From Elizabethkingia sp. YR214 (GTDB taxonomy: Bacteria > Bacteroidota > Bacteroidia > Flavobacteriales > Weeksellaceae): 64,000 bases of DNA. The notes below the pieces were generated by a model. That model searched no databases and was not told the origin of the DNA. It saw only the letters and a program-made list of their open reading frames with translations. The stretch spans positions 124,001-188,000 of the forward strand of contig NZ_QBUH01000006.1 of NCBI RefSeq assembly GCF_003058195.1, given 5' to 3'. Each line of letters starts with the position of its first letter. The first letter of the stretch is position 1. The position numbers were made by a program, and so were the translations under genes. Shown here one piece after another: positions 9,023 to 17,271 of the stretch.

Positions 9023-10078
9023 ATGAAAAAATACACCTTCTTTCTGGCGTGTGCTTTACTAAGCTTTTGCATCTCCTGCAAGAATATTGGCAAACCGGTT
9101 GACAAACAAAAATCAGGTTCTTATTTTATCGATTCCAAAGGGAAAATCGCTTATTGCCAGAATGGTAACTGGTTTAGTCTGGGCGTATTACCGATGAATG
9201 CTGATGCAAAATCTTTTCAGGTTTTGGCAGAAGATATAGCCAAGGATAAAGACTCTGTATACTATCGCAGTATGGCACAAAAACTGGTTGACAGAAATTC
9301 TTTTTATGTCGAGAATCAGATCCCAAAAGATGGTCTTCACGTTTATTATATTGACCAGGTTTTAGGCTTTAACATCATTAAAGGTGCAGATCCCAAAACA
9401 TATGAACTGGTAAAAGACCGCATAAACTGGGCCCGGGATAAGGATCATTACTTCTACTCTGATCGCATGATAAATGCGGACCGAAATACTTTTGCATTCG
9501 TCAATGATTATTTCCTGAAAGACAAAGACTCTGTCTATGTTTCACCTAATATCGGACAATTTAAGTCTATTCGATCCAATCCCGGAAATATTGAAACTAT
9601 AAACAAGCAATACATAAGAATTGGAAACACAATATACTTTCCGCCATTTCAACAAGGCTCAGAAGTTGCGACGAATTCATTTGATAAAATCGACAAGATC
9701 AGAATTATTGATCAGGATATTATTGGTGTAAACAATAACACGATATTATCCAGAGGCAAAAAGTTTAAATATGATAATGTTGATGCCGGCTCCTTCCAGT
9801 TATTCCCCACTGATGATAAAGATAGTGTATATACTGGCAGTCCGTATTCAAAAGACAAAAACAATGTATATTATAATGAGGAAATAATTCCGGAGGCCGA
9901 CGTGAAATCATTTAAACTCATGGATAATAATTTCGGGAAAGATGCAAAAAACGCCTATTATAAAAATCAATTACTAAAAGGTGTAGATGCACGAAGCTTT
10001 AAGAAAGAAGGCGATTTTTATAAAGACAAATCTGATAATAAATTTAGCACACTGACAGGAAAGAGAATCCAAAATTAA
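9023..10078 (+). CDS. DKNYY family lipoprotein, copy 1
   Basis: 351 residues, lipoprotein signal ending SFCISC (lipid Cys near 19). The body is made of repeats with the DKD-x-V-Y-Y / KDKNNVYY pattern (DKDSVYYRS, DKDHYFYSD, KDKDSVYVS, KDKNNVYYNEE, KDAKNAYYKN), which defines the DKNYY repeat family. These are surface or periplasmic proteins of unknown role. The next gene is a tandem paralogue, about 65-70% identical by eye. Confidence 0.85.
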   Translation: MKKYTFFLACALLSFCISCKNIGKPVDKQKSGSYFIDSKGKIAYCQNGNWFSLGVLPMNADAKSFQVLAEDIAKDKDSVYYRSMAQKLVDRNSFYVENQIPKDGLHVYYIDQVLGFNIIKGADPKTYELVKDRINWARDKDHYFYSDRMINADRNTFAFVNDYFLKDKDSVYVSPNIGQFKSIRSNPGNIETINKQYIRIGNTIYFPPFQQGSEVATNSFDKIDKIRIIDQDIIGVNNNTILSRGKKFKYDNVDAGSFQLFPTDDKDSVYTGSPYSKDKNNVYYNEEIIPEADVKSFKLMDNNFGKDAKNAYYKNQLLKGVDARSFKKEGDFYKDKSDNKFSTLTGKRIQN

Positions 10079-10234
10079 TATCCTGTCTCCTAGTTATTTC
10101 CCGCTATTGGAGATTAAAAACCATTTCAGTTTGATTTATAATCTCGAAAAAGATGGAATAGATATTTTTATATACTAGACATATCGGATAATGCTGATAA
10201 TTAGTTATCCTGTTGTTTTACAAATACTATACGA

Positions 10235-11284
10235 ATGAAAAAATATACTCTTTTTTTGGCTTGTATTTTACTTAGTTTCTGCATCTCTTGCAAGGATACA
10301 GGTAAACTGGTTGATCAAAAAAAATCGCATTCTTACTTTATTGATTCCAAAGAAAAAATAGTCTATTGTCCGGGTGGTAGTTGGTTTGGTGCAGGAGTAT
10401 TACAGATGAACGCTGATACAAAATCGTTTCAGGTTCTGGAAGAAGATTTAGCCAAAGATAAAGATTTTGTATACTACCGTGAAAAGGCTCAGGATCTGGA
10501 GGTAGATATCCCTTCTTTTCATATAAAAAACAACATCATGAAAGATCGCTTTCATGTATTTTATAATTTTCACGGGAATATTTATTCAATTACAGGAGCA
10601 GATCCTAAAACGTATGAACTTCTAAACAACCGTAAGGAATGGGCACGGGACAAAGACCATTACTTTTATGCTGGTACTATGGTGGCTGCAGACCGGAAAA
10701 CTTTTGCATTCGTCAATGACTATTTTCATAAGGATAAAGATTCGGTTTATGTCTTATATGATACCAGATACTTCAGGTCAGTACTGCCTAATACAGGAAA
10801 TATAGAGTTGATCAGCAAATATTACATAAAAGCAGGAAACACCATCTATTACCCACCTTTTGGAAAAGATTCAACTGCCGTAACGAAGACATTTAATACC
10901 CTGGATAACATCAGAGTCATTAATCCAAGTATTATTAGTATAAACAACAAAACCATACTATCCTCGGGTAAAAATTTCAAATATGATCAGGTTGATGCCG
11001 TTTCGTTTCAATTATTTCCGATCGATAAAGAAAAGTCTGCCTATGGAAACGACTTTTATTCAAAAGACAAGAACAATGTTTATTATGACGAGGAGGTCAT
11101 TCCCGATGCCGATACCAAGACATTTGTCATCATGGGTGATTATTTCGGAAAAGATGCAAAGAACGCCTATTATAAAAACCAAATACTAAAGGGTGTAGAC
11201 GCACCAAGCTTTAAGAAAGAAGGTGATTTTTATAAAGACAAATTAGGCAATAAATTTAGCGGTATTGGGGGAAATAAGGTGTAA
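10235..11284 (+). CDS. DKNYY family lipoprotein, copy 2
   Basis: 349 residues, paralogue of the gene at 9023, aligned from the lipobox (SFCISC) to the last repeat (KDAKNAYYKNQ..KGVDA). Even the roughly 50 bp before the start (GGATAATG ... CAAATACTATACGAATG) is duplicated, so each copy probably has its own promoter. The tandem arrangement implies a local duplication followed by divergence, strongest in the middle of the protein. Confidence 0.85.
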   Translation: MKKYTLFLACILLSFCISCKDTGKLVDQKKSHSYFIDSKEKIVYCPGGSWFGAGVLQMNADTKSFQVLEEDLAKDKDFVYYREKAQDLEVDIPSFHIKNNIMKDRFHVFYNFHGNIYSITGADPKTYELLNNRKEWARDKDHYFYAGTMVAADRKTFAFVNDYFHKDKDSVYVLYDTRYFRSVLPNTGNIELISKYYIKAGNTIYYPPFGKDSTAVTKTFNTLDNIRVINPSIISINNKTILSSGKNFKYDQVDAVSFQLFPIDKEKSAYGNDFYSKDKNNVYYDEEVIPDADTKTFVIMGDYFGKDAKNAYYKNQILKGVDAPSFKKEGDFYKDKLGNKFSGIGGNKV

Positions 11285-11654
11285 GCAACTTATTTTTATA
11301 GCAAACCACATAGACATATAGGCTTCTATCCATAAAAGGATTACATAGATTACTAAAGTAATTACACAGCAACTCGTGTGAAGATTTTTTTGCCATTAAG
11401 CTATTAAATTGATTAAGACATAAATTCTGAATTTTCTTAACTTATGGATACTGGAAACTTATGATAAAACGCTTAGTGATGTTTATTAGCACCAAGGCAT
11501 AAGTATTTTTATATTCTTATGTTTTTGCTTCGCAATATTATACTGAGTGTCATTCAATTTATCAAAGTATATTAAATTTTGAAAATCATTGATTTTCCTG
11601 TGCCTTAGCCTGGCTAATTGATCTAATCATTTGTTTATTTGTGATTAATCAACT
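11285..11654. other. 370-bp gap, no gene recognised
   Basis: No convincing frame in either direction. It holds one copy of the 16-bp word AACCACATAGACATAT (11304-11319), which recurs in the bioF-bioD gap at 63733. The region looks like decayed, repeat-bearing intergenic sequence. Confidence 0.5.
11304..11319 (+). repeat. Dispersed intergenic word AACCACATAGACATAT
   Basis: Identical 16-bp word at 63733-63748. Part of a dispersed intergenic repeat; see that entry. Confidence 0.55.
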
Positions 11655-12146
11655 TTATGTAAGTTTCCATTTCTTTACAATCTCTGCATTGAATCCGTCT
11701 GCTTCTTTCGGATTAGGCTCTCCCTTTCCAGTAGAAATAAGATGATGCAGACTATTGTTTATATAATTCCCCCAGGCATCGGTACAAACATTATAACATT
11801 CCTCTTCCGGTACAAGCCCATCATGAGTAAACTTTACAGTTGTTTTACCCTTATCCCCGGAAATTTCAAAAACCAATTTTGTACCCCGCCATTCATTTTT
11901 GTTTTCTGTAAAACTGAACTGATTGTCTAAAACATCATAAACCAGCTTTTTGTCCGGAATTACTTCACTCAGTCTGAGTTTCGAAAGATGAACGTCTTTA
12001 TAGTGATATAAAAATGTTTCATCCAGTCTATCAGTAGCACCTTCTATTTCTTCAGACCACCAGCCTCTAAAGTTTTTTATAGCATTAAAGCATTCGCTGG
12101 GTGTCTGGCTGACAGAAAATTCTGTGGTGTAACTCTTGTTGTCCAT
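11655..12146 (-). CDS. SRPBCC/AHSA1-domain protein
   Basis: 163 residues from the Met of MDNKSYTTEFSV; the open frame extends 40 codons upstream, but that part has no homologous character, while this start matches the family pattern (YTTxFxVxxxPxxxFxAI). Motifs include FNAIKNFRGWWSE near residue 20 and GTKLVFEISG-x5-TVKFTHDGLVP near 85-110, typical of the START-like AHSA1 fold with a hydrophobic ligand pocket. Substrate unknown. Single gene, no partner. Confidence 0.75.
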   Translation of the reverse strand: MDNKSYTTEFSVSQTPSECFNAIKNFRGWWSEEIEGATDRLDETFLYHYKDVHLSKLRLSEVIPDKKLVYDVLDNQFSFTENKNEWRGTKLVFEISGDKGKTTVKFTHDGLVPEEECYNVCTDAWGNYINNSLHHLISTGKGEPNPKEADGFNAEIVKKWKLT

Positions 12147-12336
12147 ATCGTGTGAGATTTTAGGTTTATACTTTACATAATTTACCATCACTTTATCTGG
12201 TAAAGTAAAATTAGTAAGGAACCTAATTCTTTGATCTTGTCTTATGGCAAGAAATGATTTGGACATCTCGAACCGAAATAATAAAATACTCCACTTGAAT
12301 TACTAGGAAAACAATAGTGAAAAAGTTTATCGATTT

Positions 12337-12384
12337 AACCTTGTCAAGATTAGTTTAGCATTAAATATGAACCTTGACAAGGTT
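12337..12384. repeat. Intergenic palindrome AACCTTGTCAAG / CTTGACAAGGTT
   Basis: Perfect 12-bp inverted repeat with a 24-nt loop, directly downstream of the lactonase gene (minus strand, stop at 12403). Likely a terminator or a REP-like palindrome; its core resembles the one after bioA at 60716. Confidence 0.55.
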
Positions 12385-12402
12385 TGTAAGCATATTCAAA
12401 AT

Positions 12403-13521
12403 CTAATACTCCCTTACCTGTACTGTTGAAACATTTTCTATTTTTGCTTTTCCTGTTTTTTTCAACAATCCTGTTTCAGGATTTCGTTTGAATACAACAG
12501 CCCTTCCGCTTCCTGTATTTGCAGCAATTAAAAACTTTCCGGTAGGATCGATTGTAAATACTCTGGGATGTTTTCCTCCGGTTGACTGATAGCCTACAGT
12601 TTTCAGTGTACCATCTGCCTGAATGGAGAAGATAGCAATATTATTTTCTTTACCACGATTCGATGCGTACAGATAAAGACCATCCGGGGAAATATGAATA
12701 TCGGAGCTTTCAAAACCATCTTTATACTGATCCGAATGGGTATTAATTCTCTGCAAATCGTTTAGTTTACCATTTTCATAAGAATATGCACTTACAGCGC
12801 CACCCATTTCTTCAATACAATAAGCAAATTTACCATTTGGGTGAAATGTAAAATGTCGTGGTCCGCTTCCTAAAACAGCCTTCGTAGAAGGAAGTTCTGT
12901 TAATGGCTCTTTTTTATCCTGATCGAATTGGTATGCTCTTATTTTATCCGCACCTAAATCGGGCATAAAAACATAATTATAATCTGGTGAAAATACAGTT
13001 GAATGAATATGAGCACGGTCCTGTCTTCCGGAATTTATACTGCCTTTAGAAAATTGAAAATTCTGAACATAAGGCTGTATCATTCCATTTTCTGAAACCG
13101 GATATACAGAAGCACTTCCTTCTGTATAGTTGCCATTAATCAACCATTTTCCATTTTTGTGAACTGTTATATATACAGGGTTTTCTCCGCCGCTTTTCTG
13201 ACTATTGATATAAGTAAGTGTTTTTTTCTCAGGGCTAAATTCAAAACTACTTACACTTCCTCCATCTTTGGTTTTGCTTTCAGTACAGGCAAAAACATAT
13301 TTTCCGTCCGGTGATAAAGTTAAATAGGACGGATTCAGAATATTTCGTACGCTTGTAACCTTAGATAATTTTCCGTTATTCGTATTCAGCTGATATACAT
13401 AAATACCTTCGGTGCTTTTGCCCCAGTTAAACGAACCAAAAAACACGTATGTATTCTGAGAATAAAGATGTGCAGATGCAAAAACCGCAAGAAACAATGC
13501 AGTTATTAATTTGAATTTCAT
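12403..13521 (-). CDS. Secreted lactonase-family beta-propeller (6-phosphogluconolactonase-like)
   Basis: 372 residues with a signal peptide cleaved near LYSQ (about 22). The body is a seven-bladed propeller of the PF10282 lactonase family: LSPDGKYVFACTES, LGSGPRHFTFHPNGKFAYCIEEMGG, ISPDGLYLYASNRGKENNIAIF and GKHPRVFTIDPTGKFLIAANTGSG are its typical blade signatures. Cytoplasmic Pgl members hydrolyse 6-phosphogluconolactone. The signal peptide makes this one periplasmic or secreted, so it probably acts on another sugar lactone. Monocistronic, divergent from the lipoprotein gene at 13723. Confidence 0.8.
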   Translation of the reverse strand: MKFKLITALFLAVFASAHLYSQNTYVFFGSFNWGKSTEGIYVYQLNTNNGKLSKVTSVRNILNPSYLTLSPDGKYVFACTESKTKDGGSVSSFEFSPEKKTLTYINSQKSGGENPVYITVHKNGKWLINGNYTEGSASVYPVSENGMIQPYVQNFQFSKGSINSGRQDRAHIHSTVFSPDYNYVFMPDLGADKIRAYQFDQDKKEPLTELPSTKAVLGSGPRHFTFHPNGKFAYCIEEMGGAVSAYSYENGKLNDLQRINTHSDQYKDGFESSDIHISPDGLYLYASNRGKENNIAIFSIQADGTLKTVGYQSTGGKHPRVFTIDPTGKFLIAANTGSGRAVVFKRNPETGLLKKTGKAKIENVSTVQVREY

Positions 13522-13669
13522 AAGGTTATATTATTTTCTAAAGAATTAAAGCAGGTTTCTAATTTACATATTACATGAATGCAATCTGCTATTAAGCATA
13601 ATATTATTTTCACCTATAAGTGAAAAACATTCACAAGTCATTAATCCATTTAAGAAACAATAATTTGCA

Positions 13670-13697
13670 TTGAGTTTTTTATAAAACATTATCTTCG
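13670..13697 (+). promoter_or_regulatory. Bacteroidota-type promoter
   Basis: TTG at 13670-13672 and TATCTTCG at 13690-13697, 17 nt apart, close to the TTG / TAnnTTTG consensus of this phylum, 25 bp before the lipoprotein start at 13723. The same -7 variant occurs in the 2494/5412 repeat. Confidence 0.5.
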
Positions 13698-13722
13698 TAA
13701 CCGGAAATAAAAACTCAACAAG

Positions 13723-14271
13723 ATGAAAAAGATCTTATTTATAATTTCGGCTGCATTTCTACTGAATTCCTGTGTAGTATCTACTGCAGCAAAAGTGGTA
13801 AAAGGAGCTGTAAATGTAAGCTACAAGGCTGTAAAAGGAACCGTAAACGGAATCAGCTGGGCGGTAAGCAAAGCAAAAGGAAAGATAGATGAAGACCGTA
13901 TAGACGGAACCTGGAAAGTTGTAGGTGTATACCGTGGCTCTTTTGAAGATTTCACAAAGGACCAGAATCCGGAAAGCAACTTTACATCTGAATGTACAAA
14001 CGATAGCTTCGATCAGATTATTTTCAATGCCAGAAAATCTAAATTTAAGCCTGTACACTGTAGTTCGGACAAAGAAGAATGGCAAAAATATTCTATGGAA
14101 TTTGGGAAAAATCCGATAACTAAGGAAAAAGAGAACTATATAGAATATAATTCCAACAATTATATTTCGGTTATTGATGTCAATAACAAAACTATGGTAC
14201 TGGAAGGAAACCTGATGCCTAAACTAGCTTTTTCAGGAGCTAAATTATATCTTCTGGAAAAAGTAAAATAG
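13723..14271 (+). CDS. Lipoprotein with lipocalin-like domain
   Basis: 182 residues; lipobox LLNSC gives a lipid Cys at about 17. A low-complexity amphipathic linker (AAKVVKGAVNVSYKAVKG) covers residues 22-50, then a lipocalin-like beta domain starts at DGTWKVVGVYRG (about 65) and ends AGAKLYLLEKVK. The order of WKVVGVY, a middle strand pair and a closing strand fits the lipocalin_4-like families of Bacteroidota. Ligand unknown. Own promoter and a strong terminator. Confidence 0.6.
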   Translation: MKKILFIISAAFLLNSCVVSTAAKVVKGAVNVSYKAVKGTVNGISWAVSKAKGKIDEDRIDGTWKVVGVYRGSFEDFTKDQNPESNFTSECTNDSFDQIIFNARKSKFKPVHCSSDKEEWQKYSMEFGKNPITKEKENYIEYNSNNYISVIDVNNKTMVLEGNLMPKLAFSGAKLYLLEKVK

Positions 14272-14290
14272 AAAATAAATTATACCAGAA

Positions 14291-14326
14291 AACAGCAGCA
14301 CGGTAATATCTGTGCTGCTGTTTTTA
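14291..14326 (+). terminator. Intrinsic terminator
   Basis: AACAGCAGCAC / GTGCTGCTGTT stem, 10-nt loop, followed by TTTATTT, 20 bp after the lipoprotein stop. Confidence 0.9.
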
Positions 14327-14405
14327 TTTGCAATCTTTCCGATTCCCGGGTACAAAACGGATTTATATTTACTAAATTTACACTTAGGAGCTTTTTGCCT
14401 GCAGA

Positions 14406-15809
14406 ATGAAGGATTATAAGTATAGGATATTTACATCTGTTATTGAGAAGAATATCAATAAAGGAATATTAAAACCGGGAGACTATCTACCTTCCGTAAG
14501 GAATATAAAACAGGAATATAATCTGAGTACCAGCTCTGTCCAGAGTGGATATGACTATCTTGTGTTCAAAGGGCTTGTCACCAGCCTGCCAAGGCAAGGA
14601 TATATTGTAACAAACCATACACTAACAATTAACGAACCTCATCCCATTCCGGATCCGGTACCCAGAGATCCCATTTTCAAGGAAAACATTCTGCTTACTT
14701 CCGGCACAGGACGGTATTCTGAATTCACGCCACTGAATGTTGCAGCACCTTCGGATCTTATGGTTCCACAAAAATTACTATTGCGTACCATGCAAAAGGT
14801 TATAAAAGAGAAAGGCACAGCTCTGCTACGCTATTACCCTGCAAATGGTTCGGAGCAATTAAGAGATGCCTTGTCCAGACGATCTGCCCGACATGGAGCC
14901 ATAATAAACCCCGACGAAATACTGATTACAGACGGAGCACTTCAGGCGTTGTATATTGCATTGGCAGCTACTACAGATCCCGGAGATATTGTTACCGTTG
15001 AAAGTCCGTGTGTATTTTCTGTTCTGGAAGTTATTGCATCACTTCGTCTAAAAGCAATAGAAATACCGGTGAGCTATAAGGATGGTTTTGATATTGGATA
15101 TCTGGAAAACGCCTGCAAAAAGAATAATATAAAAGCGGTTATACTTACGCCAAATTTCCACAATCCTACCGGTATACTGATGTCTGATGATCATAAGAAA
15201 GAAATACTTTGTATTGCAGACCGGTACAATATTCCGATTATAGAAAACGATATCTATGGAGATTTGTATTTTAGCAATTCCAGATCTGGCAGCATCAAAA
15301 ATTTTGATACTATAGGTTCCGTCATTACATACTCTTCATTTTCAAAAACTCTAGCCCCGGGTATTCGGCTGGGATGGATGTCAGCCGGTAAATTTTTCTC
15401 GAAAGCTGAGCGTATAAAATTCTCACTCGGCAGATCTGTTTCTCCGTTTAATCAGGAAGTCATTAACCAACTTCTTAATTCGTCCGGTTACGACAAACAC
15501 CTTCGATCTTTCCGCCTTCAGTTGGAACGTCAGGCTTTGACACTGGTAAATATTTTCAACCGTTATTTTCCGGGTTCCTATACTCCGATTCCGCAAGGTG
15601 GGTACAGCATATGGAGCAGATTGCCTGCTGATACTGATATGAAAGAATTTTACAGATACTGCGAAAAATACAACCTTCATTTCACTCCCGGCAAAACATT
15701 TTCTTTTACAGATGCCTACGATCATCACTTCAGAAGTATTTTTTCACAAAGAATAACCTCACTCGGGCTTCAGTCTATTAAAGAAATTGGCAAATCACTA
15801 TTCCGTTAA
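14406..15809 (+). CDS. MocR-type regulator (GntR HTH fused to PLP aminotransferase domain)
   Basis: 467 residues. Residues 10-70 are a GntR winged helix (GILKPGDYLPSVRNIKQEYNLSTSSVQSGYDYL). From about 95 on it is a class I aminotransferase fold: HNPTG at 252-256, NDIYGDLYF near 281-289, and SFSK with the PLP-binding Lys K314. This is the MocR/PdxR architecture; such proteins usually sense PLP or an amino compound and regulate a divergent or adjacent gene. The gene after it encodes an acetyltransferase, a plausible target, with a TGTACC direct repeat in the gap. Confidence 0.88.
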   Translation: MKDYKYRIFTSVIEKNINKGILKPGDYLPSVRNIKQEYNLSTSSVQSGYDYLVFKGLVTSLPRQGYIVTNHTLTINEPHPIPDPVPRDPIFKENILLTSGTGRYSEFTPLNVAAPSDLMVPQKLLLRTMQKVIKEKGTALLRYYPANGSEQLRDALSRRSARHGAIINPDEILITDGALQALYIALAATTDPGDIVTVESPCVFSVLEVIASLRLKAIEIPVSYKDGFDIGYLENACKKNNIKAVILTPNFHNPTGILMSDDHKKEILCIADRYNIPIIENDIYGDLYFSNSRSGSIKNFDTIGSVITYSSFSKTLAPGIRLGWMSAGKFFSKAERIKFSLGRSVSPFNQEVINQLLNSSGYDKHLRSFRLQLERQALTLVNIFNRYFPGSYTPIPQGGYSIWSRLPADTDMKEFYRYCEKYNLHFTPGKTFSFTDAYDHHFRSIFSQRITSLGLQSIKEIGKSLFR

Positions 15810-15810
15810 C

Positions 15811-15840
15811 TGTACCGATTATTTTGCACCATTCTGTACC
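15811..15840 (+). promoter_or_regulatory. Candidate MocR operator (TGTACC direct repeat)
   Basis: TGTACC occurs at 15811-15816 and again at 15835-15840, 24 bp apart (about two helical turns), between the MocR gene and the GNAT gene. MocR proteins commonly bind spaced direct repeats. Inferred from spacing only. Confidence 0.35.
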
Positions 15841-15889
15841 TTGTACTGAAATAGAAGATCCTCTACTTTTACGTCAAAATTAAGACAAG

Positions 15890-16405
15890 ATGGACATAGA
15901 GGTAAAATTTACAATTGGCTCGGAAGAAGGAATTGGTCAGCTTTTTTTCCTTCAGAATGCGCAAATTAGAGGACAGTATGAAGATGTAACAGATTCCGGC
16001 CAATTGGACCTCTATATTAAAGAAAAACTGAATCACCGGAATGTAATTAATGATCTCAACGACCTCAGCACCCAGCTATTGGTCTTATTTGTAGAGAGCA
16101 AACCTGCAGGTTATACCATTATCCGAAACTCCTTCGAACGTCCGGAGGTATTGGAAGGGAAAAGAGTGATTAATTATTCATCCTTCTATATTTTACCGGA
16201 ATATAACAATCCGGAAACCAGGCAGGCATTATGGAAAAAATGTGTTTCGATAACCCGGACTTTTGATGAAGCTTACTGGATAGAAACCTTGCAAAGCGAT
16301 CCACTCGTCCCGTTTTTTGAAGAATGCGGATTCACAATACATGAACAATCAGTTATGGAACCTTTTGATCAACCTTCAGTTGTACTAATAAAATACAATC
16401 AATAA
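15890..16405 (+). CDS. GNAT-like acetyltransferase
   Basis: 171 residues, cytoplasmic. The segments LLVLFVESKPAGYTIIRNS (about 62-80) and FYILPEYNNPETRQALWKKCV (about 102-122) look like beta4 and the acetyl-CoA loop/alpha3 of a GNAT fold, with EECGFTIHEQ near the C-terminus in the usual beta6 position. The R/Q-x-x-G-x-A loop is degenerate, so activity is uncertain. It follows the MocR gene by 80 bp in the same direction and is its likely regulatory target. Confidence 0.6.
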   Translation: MDIEVKFTIGSEEGIGQLFFLQNAQIRGQYEDVTDSGQLDLYIKEKLNHRNVINDLNDLSTQLLVLFVESKPAGYTIIRNSFERPEVLEGKRVINYSSFYILPEYNNPETRQALWKKCVSITRTFDEAYWIETLQSDPLVPFFEECGFTIHEQSVMEPFDQPSVVLIKYNQ

Positions 16406-16460
16406 ACATTTACACAGCTAAAAAATGTTACGATAAAATGGGGTAAAAGGATCTTAAAGT

Positions 16461-16982
16461 TTAATTTTTCTTCACTTTTTTTATCGCATCAATATATTTT
16501 TTCTTTACTCCGTTATCCTCCTCTTCTTCACAGAGTCTTTCGATTTTCGGAAGTAAGGTTTTATTGTAATCCATTTTCAGTTTCAGGATTTCGGCTAGTG
16601 CATAGGCTGTTGCCCATCGGACAACTGTTCCTCTATCTTCAGCATTTTTTAAGAGCCCCGCAATTGCCGGGGCTAATTTGTCTGCATGTTGTTTCGAAAT
16701 ATTCCCGATTACTTTGGCACTTTCCCATTTAATCCTAGCTTCTTCCTCGTCTAAAGCTTTTGTAACATAACTAAGTAATGCATCTTCTGTCATAAGATCA
16801 GATTTTTTTGTTGCATACTCTATTGCTTCTATACAGGTTGCTTTGTTGGCTGCCGGTTGTGAATCTGCAAATACCAGTAATTCGTCAACAGGTAATTCCT
16901 GACCGATAAGCCACCCCCCGATTTGAGAAACCTTCGCTTTGGCTTTTATAGATTTATCCTGAAATATTTCTTCTAAACTCAT
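16461..16982 (-). CDS. HEAT-repeat-like protein
   Basis: 173 residues from the Met of MSLEEIFQDKSIKAK; the frame continues 16 codons upstream without family-like sequence. All-helical with repeated units such as WLIGQELPVDELLVFADSQPAANKATCIEAIEYAT, ARIKWESAKVIGNIS and TVVRWATAYALAEILK, spaced like HEAT/PBS-lyase repeats. Probably a protein-interaction scaffold; partner unknown. Standalone on the minus strand. Confidence 0.6.
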   Translation of the reverse strand: MSLEEIFQDKSIKAKAKVSQIGGWLIGQELPVDELLVFADSQPAANKATCIEAIEYATKKSDLMTEDALLSYVTKALDEEEARIKWESAKVIGNISKQHADKLAPAIAGLLKNAEDRGTVVRWATAYALAEILKLKMDYNKTLLPKIERLCEEEEDNGVKKKYIDAIKKVKKN

Positions 16983-17271
16983 ACTTATATTTGATTTAAG
17001 AACCGAGTAATCTATTCTATTTTCCAACAATAATACTAAGAAATTTTATATTCAGGATGTATTATTTTTTGAACCTATCCACTATCTATTTGTATTCTTT
17101 CAGGCAAAAAATATTATGGAATAAATAAAATAAATCGACAACAATTCGTTCTATTTAACATAATTATAAATAATTAAAAGTTAATTTTATTAATAAAACA
17201 TCAATTAAAGTTTGTTTTTGTTATTTTTTTAATATTTTTATACTCATAATTATTTCTAAAACTACACTAAG

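Noticed and set aside
12147-12266. Extended N-terminus of the AHSA1 protein
   Set aside because: The 40 extra residues show no family character, and the internal Met matches the usual start of the domain.
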